This document shows, piece after piece, positions 59,471 through 64,000 of a stretch of 64,000 nt of DNA. The notes beneath the pieces were generated by a model, which had not been told where the DNA came from, ran no database searches, and saw only the letters and a program-made list of their open reading frames with translations. The position numbers and the translations under genes are program-made. Origin of the DNA: Antarcticibacterium arcticum (GTDB lineage Bacteria > Bacteroidota > Bacteroidia > Flavobacteriales > Flavobacteriaceae). Positions within the stretch are counted from its first letter, which is position 1, and every line of letters begins with the position of its first letter. Location of the stretch: contig NZ_CP042476.1 of NCBI RefSeq assembly GCF_007993795.1, forward strand, positions 868,001-932,000, given 5' to 3'.

Positions 59471-60745
59471 TCAGGAATTGACCTTTTTAAAGATCGCTAC
59501 TGCATTTACATCACCAAAACCAAAACTTGCCTTGGCCAGAATATTAAAATTTCCCTCCACAGTGTGAAGTGGAATATTCTGTCTAGGTACCAGTTTTTCT
59601 ATTTCAGGAGCAAGATCCCCGCTGTTCACATTTCCAAATACAAAACCTTTGTGAAGTTGCAGCACTGCTGCAACGCATTCTATACTGCCGGAAGCGCTAA
59701 GGCAATGCCCCGTCATTCCTTTTAGCGAATTAATATAAGGAAAATCCCGTCCGTTCCTGTCCAATGCTGTGATCCAGTTTTCAATTTCTACTACATCCCG
59801 CGAAGTAGCTGTAAGGTGACCATTTATAAGATCAATATCTGAGGCAGAAATATCTGAATTTTGAAGTGCACCTGTGATACATCGTTGCACCGCTTCATTA
59901 TTTGCGGCCGTCATACTCCCCCCTCCTCTTTGTCCTCCACTGTTCACCTCTCCTCCAAGTACTTCAGCATAAATAACTGCACCCCGTGCTATTGCCTCCT
60001 CGTAATCTTCCAGAAGGAGTGCTCCTGCCCCACTTCCTGGCACAAAACCTGTGGCTGTTTTGCTCATAGGCCGGGAAGCGCTCTGTGGGGCATGATTGTA
60101 ATTTCCCGGTAAAATTCGCATTGCGTCAAACCCTCCCCACACGTATGGGCCATGGTCGGCACAACTTCCCACAAGCATTCGTTTAGCCTTTCCGCTTTTA
60201 ATTCTTTCATATCCCATAAGTACCGCTTCGGTTCCCGTGGTGCAGGCAGAGGAATTGGTGGTTACAAGATTTCCGCAGCCAAGAATCCCGCCCAAATATG
60301 CACTAATACCACTGGCCATGGTCTGGATTACACTGGTACTGCCCAGCCTGCGGGTGTTTCCCTCATCTATTAAATGAATGGCTTCCCTGAATTTATCTAC
60401 CCCCAGGATACCTGTTCCAAATATGATCCCGGAATCCCAATCTGGTGACTGTTCGGGGGCTTTTTCAAGTCCGGCATCTTTCCACGCCTCACATCCTGCA
60501 ATAACACCATATATAATTCCGCTACTGTTTAAGCCACGTAATTGCAGCGGGGTAAAATTTTCTTCCAGTTTTTCCATTGAAATTTCGGGCTTCCCTCCTA
60601 TCTGGCAACTGAATTTTAATTCTTTAAGCTCCTTGAAAAACCGTATTCCGCTTTTCCCAGATCTGATTGCCGACTCAAACTCCTCCAATCCCACAGCATT
60701 GGGAGCTGCTACGCCCATTCCCGTTATTACAACCCGACGACTCAT
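59471..60745 (-). CDS. beta-ketoacyl-ACP synthase
   Basis: A 424-residue ketosynthase from ATG 60745 (start MSRRVVITGMGVAAPNAVG), 4 bp after the dehydratase stop. An earlier in-frame start would overlap the dehydratase and is not used. The catalytic triad is visible: Cys168 in NSSACTTG, His310 in NGHLTATS and His347 in KGMTGHCLSASG, with Lys342. It therefore should carry out decarboxylative Claisen condensations on ACP. Around the first His the usual GTST is replaced by LTAT. It belongs to the KAS-I/II-like (FabF) group in secondary metabolism. Confidence 0.92.
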   Translation of the reverse strand: MSRRVVITGMGVAAPNAVGLEEFESAIRSGKSGIRFFKELKELKFSCQIGGKPEISMEKLEENFTPLQLRGLNSSGIIYGVIAGCEAWKDAGLEKAPEQSPDWDSGIIFGTGILGVDKFREAIHLIDEGNTRRLGSTSVIQTMASGISAYLGGILGCGNLVTTNSSACTTGTEAVLMGYERIKSGKAKRMLVGSCADHGPYVWGGFDAMRILPGNYNHAPQSASRPMSKTATGFVPGSGAGALLLEDYEEAIARGAVIYAEVLGGEVNSGGQRGGGSMTAANNEAVQRCITGALQNSDISASDIDLINGHLTATSRDVVEIENWITALDRNGRDFPYINSLKGMTGHCLSASGSIECVAAVLQLHKGFVFGNVNSGDLAPEIEKLVPRQNIPLHTVEGNFNILAKASFGFGDVNAVAIFKKVNS

Positions 60746-60749
60746 AGAA

Positions 60750-61223
60750 TTATTTGTCAAGAATCTCTTTTTTAAATTTATTTTCGGGTTGAAAAACCAT
60801 CCCGGCAATTTTACCCCTGCATACGAGCTTACCCTTGCTATTATACATTTCTGTAATGCATTTCAATTTATTAAACCTGAAATATTCTTTTTGGGATACC
60901 ACTTTAACCATTTCACCCGGGAGAACAGGCTGGAAAAAATCTACTTCAGAAGAACTCATAGCTATTTGAATATTTTTTTCCTGTGACCTCTCTGTTTCCA
61001 GTAAATAGATCCCTAAACATACCACCCCTATTTGGGCCATACATTCAGTAAGGATCACACCGGGAGTGACAGGAGCATCTTTAAAATGTCCCCGATAAAA
61101 AAATGCGTCTGGCCGGAATAAATAATTTCCTTCCACTCCCTTCTCATCGATCCTTGTGATCTCATCAACAAATAGAAAGGGGAAGGAATAAGGCAGATGG
61201 GAAATGATTTCTGTTAACTTCAA
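60750..61223 (-). CDS. FabZ-like 3-hydroxyacyl-ACP dehydratase
   Basis: A 157-residue hot-dog-fold dehydratase. It starts at TTG 61223 (start KLTEIISHLPYSFPFLFVDEI), as conserved residues begin right after. The catalytic His46 lies in RGHFKDAPVTPG and Glu60 in ILTECMAQ, as in FabZ. It would dehydrate 3-hydroxyacyl intermediates of this cluster. The stop is 4 bp before the ketosynthase start. Confidence 0.9.
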   Translation of the reverse strand: MKLTEIISHLPYSFPFLFVDEITRIDEKGVEGNYLFRPDAFFYRGHFKDAPVTPGVILTECMAQIGVVCLGIYLLETERSQEKNIQIAMSSSEVDFFQPVLPGEMVKVVSQKEYFRFNKLKCITEMYNSKGKLVCRGKIAGMVFQPENKFKKEILDK

Positions 61224-61297
61224 TATGTATAAATATTTGTTCCTTTCCGGAAATGTAGTAGTTCCTTCTAAGTTGGCAATTCTATGTTTAGGTTTTA

Positions 61298-62092
61298 TTA
61301 TTTTAAATGTTCCCCTCCGTTAACGGGAATAATAGACCCTGTTATCCAGCAAGCCTCATCTTTGGAAAGCAGGTATACCACATTGGCCACATCTTTTGGC
61401 ACTGTAAGCCGGCGAAATGGGTTGTGTTTTAATGCATGTTCTTTAAGGGTTTCACTTCCCGGGATCATTTGAAAGGAGCGGGTAACGGTAACGCCCGCCT
61501 GAATACAATTGGCCCTTATCCCATACGGTGCCAATTCCAGTGCCATACTGCGGGTTATAGATTCCATTGCCACCTTGGCCACCGATACAGCTGCATAATT
61601 CGCCCAGGCTTTTTGATTGCCTTCACTGGTAAAAGAGATCACCCTGGCATCTTTGGCAAACATTTTAGCGCGGAAGACTGCTTGTGTCCAGTCATATAAA
61701 CTAAGTGCCATGGCATCCAGGGTAAGTTGAAAATCTATATTTTCAAGTATTGGCCCCTCTCCCGTCATGGGTTTAAGGTTCCCTCGTGCAATACTGTGCA
61801 CTAGGGTTCTGATTTTTCCTTTTTCACCCAGGATATCTTTAATTTCCTCGATAAGGAGTCCCCGTTTTTCTTTTTGGATCGCATCAATATTAAAGCTTTC
61901 CAGCCTTACATCAGAATTTCTGATCTCTTCAAAGGCTTCTTCAATATCCGGTATTTCAGCTTTCCTGTCCCGGTGAATAATAATGATATTCATCCCGTGC
62001 TGGGCTAGTTTACGGGCCGTTGCAAGGCCAAGGCCACTACTTCCTCCCAGGATGAGTGCCCAGTAATCAAGATCTTTAAATTCTGCTACCAT
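61298..62092 (-). CDS. SDR oxidoreductase with FabI-type active-site spacing
   Basis: A 264-residue short-chain dehydrogenase. The cofactor motif is LILGGSSGLGLATARKLA. The active pair Tyr166 and Lys173 is spaced Y-x6-K (YAAVSVAK), the FabI enoyl-reductase spacing rather than the usual Y-x3-K. VHSIARGNLKPMTG also echoes FabI. It should reduce an enoyl- or ketoacyl-ACP in this cluster. It overlaps the type III PKS stop by 7 bp. Confidence 0.88.
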   Translation of the reverse strand: MVAEFKDLDYWALILGGSSGLGLATARKLAQHGMNIIIIHRDRKAEIPDIEEAFEEIRNSDVRLESFNIDAIQKEKRGLLIEEIKDILGEKGKIRTLVHSIARGNLKPMTGEGPILENIDFQLTLDAMALSLYDWTQAVFRAKMFAKDARVISFTSEGNQKAWANYAAVSVAKVAMESITRSMALELAPYGIRANCIQAGVTVTRSFQMIPGSETLKEHALKHNPFRRLTVPKDVANVVYLLSKDEACWITGSIIPVNGGEHLK

Positions 62093-63138
62093 TGGATTAA
62101 GATTCTTTGTGCCGAAAAGCCCGGGCCAAAACTAAGCATCAATCCCTGGTCTCCTTTTGGGATAGATTGATTGAGGAAACGTTCCAGTACATACAGTACA
62201 GTTACACTGCTCATGTTGCCGTAGAGCCTTAAAATTTCCCGGGTATCGTCAATATTCTTTCCTAAGGTACCAAAAAGTTCAGAAACCGTTTGCACAATTT
62301 TTTTTCCACCGGGATGAAAAATAAGATGTTGTACTTTTTCAATATTGCTTTCATGTTTAGCAAGGAAGGGATGTATTATCTCGGGAAAGTGCTGTGAAAT
62401 TGTTGCAGGTACTGTTTCATCCAGGATCATTTGTAATCCGTCATTGGAAAGATAAAATCCCATTAAATGCGTAGCATCGTAAAAATGGTACATTTCTTCG
62501 GCAAGGACCTCAGGCCCTTTGTCATTTTCATGAGAGGACAACAATACGCAGGCGGCGCCGTCTCCAAAGATCGCGGCGCTCACCATATTGGCCATGCTGT
62601 GATCATTTAGCTGAAATGTTGCCGTAGGACTTTCAACCGCAACTACCGCTGCACGTTTTCCCGGGTTTGCCTTGAGAAAATTGTAAGCATAGATCATCCC
62701 TGAAATTCCCGCGGCACAGCCCATTTCGGTGACAGGCAATCTCGTTATATTCTGTTTTAACTGAAGTTCATTGATAAGATAGGCATCCAGAGATGGGATC
62801 ATTATTCCCGTACAACTCACGGTAATGATGTAATCCAGAGAGGACGGGTCCCAACCTGCTTCCCCAAGAGCGCCCGTTAGAACATTTTTACCAAGTTTTT
62901 TGATCTCCCGCACATAAATATTATTCTTCTCTTCAAAGGAAGTTGATGTAAATACTTCCTCCGGGGACATAATAGAATATCGTTTATCTACTCCCGCTCC
63001 TTCAAAGATCTTCAGGATCTTTCTGCGAAACCTTTCCTCCTGCCCTTCAAGCCATTGATCTACCAGCGGCAATATATCCTTTGTTTCCCTTGAATAATCT
63101 GGTAATTCTTTTTCAACCTTTACAATCCTTACACTCAT
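62086..63138 (-). CDS. type III polyketide synthase
   Basis: A 350-residue chalcone/stilbene-synthase-type enzyme that works on CoA- or ACP-linked starters without an own ACP. The triad Cys141 (PVTEMGCAAG), His275 (LIFHPGGKK) and Asn308 (YGNMSS) is complete, and the C-terminal GFGPG loop (LSFGPGFSAQ) is present. It is expected to take a long fatty acyl starter and malonyl units, giving pyrones or resorcinols, as do bacterial relatives such as ArsB/SrsA/PKS18. Methyltransferase upstream and FabI-type SDR downstream flank it. Confidence 0.95.
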   Translation of the reverse strand: MSVRIVKVEKELPDYSRETKDILPLVDQWLEGQEERFRRKILKIFEGAGVDKRYSIMSPEEVFTSTSFEEKNNIYVREIKKLGKNVLTGALGEAGWDPSSLDYIITVSCTGIMIPSLDAYLINELQLKQNITRLPVTEMGCAAGISGMIYAYNFLKANPGKRAAVVAVESPTATFQLNDHSMANMVSAAIFGDGAACVLLSSHENDKGPEVLAEEMYHFYDATHLMGFYLSNDGLQMILDETVPATISQHFPEIIHPFLAKHESNIEKVQHLIFHPGGKKIVQTVSELFGTLGKNIDDTREILRLYGNMSSVTVLYVLERFLNQSIPKGDQGLMLSFGPGFSAQRILIQW

Positions 63139-63156
63139 AAATTAATTTTAATAGGG

Positions 63157-63870
63157 CTATTTTTTAATGATCCATTGATACCGGTAAGCCCATTTCCATT
63201 TGATCTCCTGCTCTCTCGCAGGAATTGCCGATGCGAAATTCTTTAGGTCTTTTCTTTTAAATCCCCGTAATACAGAGGTTAGCCCATCATCCCTCGCAAT
63301 TTTATTTCTTATGAACACTTTGCAAAATGCCCTGAATAAAAAATAAGCCTGCCTGCTGCGGTGTAGGTCATTTATAACTACTCCAATTGCCGCCTGCCGG
63401 TAAAAATTGGTCATTATTTCCTTAATTTCAGCATCTTTGAAATGATGAAGGGTTAGCGTGCAAAGCACAATATCAAACTTACTTTTCCTGAATGCCTCGC
63501 TAAAAATATTCTGGGACCTGAATTCGATTTCCGGGTAATATTCTGAAAGTCTTTCAGCAATTTCAATGGCATGGGAATTGGCATCTATCCCGGTTAATTT
63601 CAATGGAAAGTTTCGTGTTCTCCCCCAGGTTGCAATCTCTCTTAAAATGGCACCGTTCCCGCAGCCTACATCTACAATATGAACAGGCTGAGTGTCCGGA
63701 TGGTCTTTCAACAGTTTTTTTATACCCTGTATAGTGATCTTGTTTCCACCAAGCCATTTGTTTATGTTTTCAAGGTCATTTAAGGTTTTTTCCAGCTCCC
63801 TTCCCTGGAGGTCAAAATCATCCATGATCTCGGTGTCGCTGGTTCTTTTAGTAGTATCAATTTTTATCAT
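63157..63870 (-). CDS. SAM-dependent methyltransferase of the type III PKS cluster
   Basis: A 237-residue class I methyltransferase. Motif I is HIVDVGCGNGAILREIA (residues 64-80). Further motifs are FPLKLTGIDANSHAIEIAE, FDIVLCTLTLHHF (motif III) and IGVVINDLHRS. It overlaps the upstream oxidoreductase stop by 4 bp (ATGA) and is 18 bp ahead of the PKS. Type III PKS neighbours of this kind methylate polyketide O or C atoms; position unknown. Confidence 0.9.
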   Translation of the reverse strand: MIKIDTTKRTSDTEIMDDFDLQGRELEKTLNDLENINKWLGGNKITIQGIKKLLKDHPDTQPVHIVDVGCGNGAILREIATWGRTRNFPLKLTGIDANSHAIEIAERLSEYYPEIEFRSQNIFSEAFRKSKFDIVLCTLTLHHFKDAEIKEIMTNFYRQAAIGVVINDLHRSRQAYFLFRAFCKVFIRNKIARDDGLTSVLRGFKRKDLKNFASAIPAREQEIKWKWAYRYQWIIKK

Positions 63871-64000
63871 AACACAGGGTTCCCGTGGGTTTTCTTAATG
63901 ATATGGGGCAATAAATCGGGGAAAATATTCAGGGTGTGACGGGATATTTCCGCCAGGGACGAATGCATCAGCACTTTTTGTAACAATCTGCCGGTTTCTA
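63867..64000 (-). CDS. FAD-dependent oxidoreductase (partial, C-terminal end only)
   Basis: The frame enters from the right edge with 44 full codons and ends TGA at 63867, overlapping the methyltransferase start by 4 bp. The end reads LLQKVLMHSSLAEISRHTLN followed by IFPDLLPHIIKKTHGNPVL. That resembles the C-terminal helices of FAD-dependent monooxygenase/geranylgeranyl-reductase-like proteins that accompany type III PKS genes in Bacteroidota. The call rests on context and this short end only. Confidence 0.5.
   Translation of the reverse strand, partial: ETGRLLQKVLMHSSLAEISRHTLNIFPDLLPHIIKKTHGNPVL

Noticed and set aside
1..64000. tRNA, rRNA, IS element, phage or integron genes
   Set aside because: No cloverleaf, no transposase or integrase motifs and no terminal inverted repeats seen by reading; a tRNAscan-SE/Infernal run would be decisive.

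Overview
The window looks like a chromosomal segment of a Flavobacteriaceae-type Bacteroidota, probably near the Gramella/Salegentibacter/Zunongwangia group. The genus is inference; the family rests on several signs. The DNA is moderately AT-rich, several genes carry TAnnTTTG-like -7 boxes, and Shine-Dalgarno sequences are mostly weak. The families present are typical of flavobacteria (DUF4251, DUF6064, type III PKS with an FAS-like operon, OprO/P porin, PepSY-like lipoproteins). I saw no rRNA, tRNA, phage, IS element or CRISPR array.

Region by region. 1-7.3 kb is a minus-strand run: a baeRF-type (eRF1-like) protein carrying GGGQ, then membrane and transport genes (DUF486, CDF exporter, APC permease, OprO/P porin, AI-2E family) and a DUF1853 protein. 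7.5-12.7 kb holds a SpoIIAA-like protein, the large catalase KatE and a class A penicillin-binding protein. 12.86-15.4 kb is the most unusual part. Three tandem paralogous micropeptide genes (39, 31 and 41 aa), absent from ordinary gene calls, are transcribed away from an OmpR-type response regulator/histidine kinase pair. The intergenic region holds 11-bp-spaced TTTAAC direct repeats and a palindrome, and a rho-independent terminator closes the micropeptide unit. 15.5-18.9 kb carries a PepSY-like lipoprotein, an SdiA-regulated-type protein, a TVP38 membrane protein and an M19 dipeptidase. 19.0-22.4 kb is a tight RimK-like ATP-grasp / GCS2 glutamate-cysteine-ligase-like / N-formylglutamate-amidohydrolase operon.

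22.4-33.6 kb contains OsmC, a FKBP isomerase, a Tat-exported Gfo/Idh/MocA oxidoreductase, a 3D-domain lipoprotein, a second two-component system, PAP2 and CPBP membrane enzymes, two tiny membrane proteins, and an aspartate kinase divergent from an ACT-like protein. 33.6-46 kb has a glycosyltransferase, HD protein, Gre factor, DoxX, OmpA-like lipoprotein, uracil phosphoribosyltransferase, small stress-type proteins (SnoaL, VOC, UspA, two DUF2383 four-helix bundles), a zinc-ribbon SDR lacking its catalytic tyrosine, and a DbpA-like helicase with a VF530-type protein. 46-57.7 kb has a Crp/Fnr regulator, DJ-1/PfpI and ene-reductase genes, a J-domain/KTSC protein, a lipoprotein with heptad-spaced histidines, a cold-shock protein, transporters, a 300-bp tandem array of covarying hairpins, and a hibernation factor.

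57.8-64 kb holds a metallo-beta-lactamase-fold protein without its metal ligands, then a minus-strand biosynthetic operon that continues off the window: oxidoreductase (partial), methyltransferase, type III PKS, FabI-spaced SDR, FabZ-like dehydratase, ketosynthase, acyl carrier protein and phosphopantetheinyl transferase. Together these would build and load a fatty-acyl-like chain, cyclise it with the type III PKS, then methylate and oxidise it. The window as a whole is rich in stress and stationary-phase functions (KatE, OsmC, UspA, HPF, DUF2383, PfpI).
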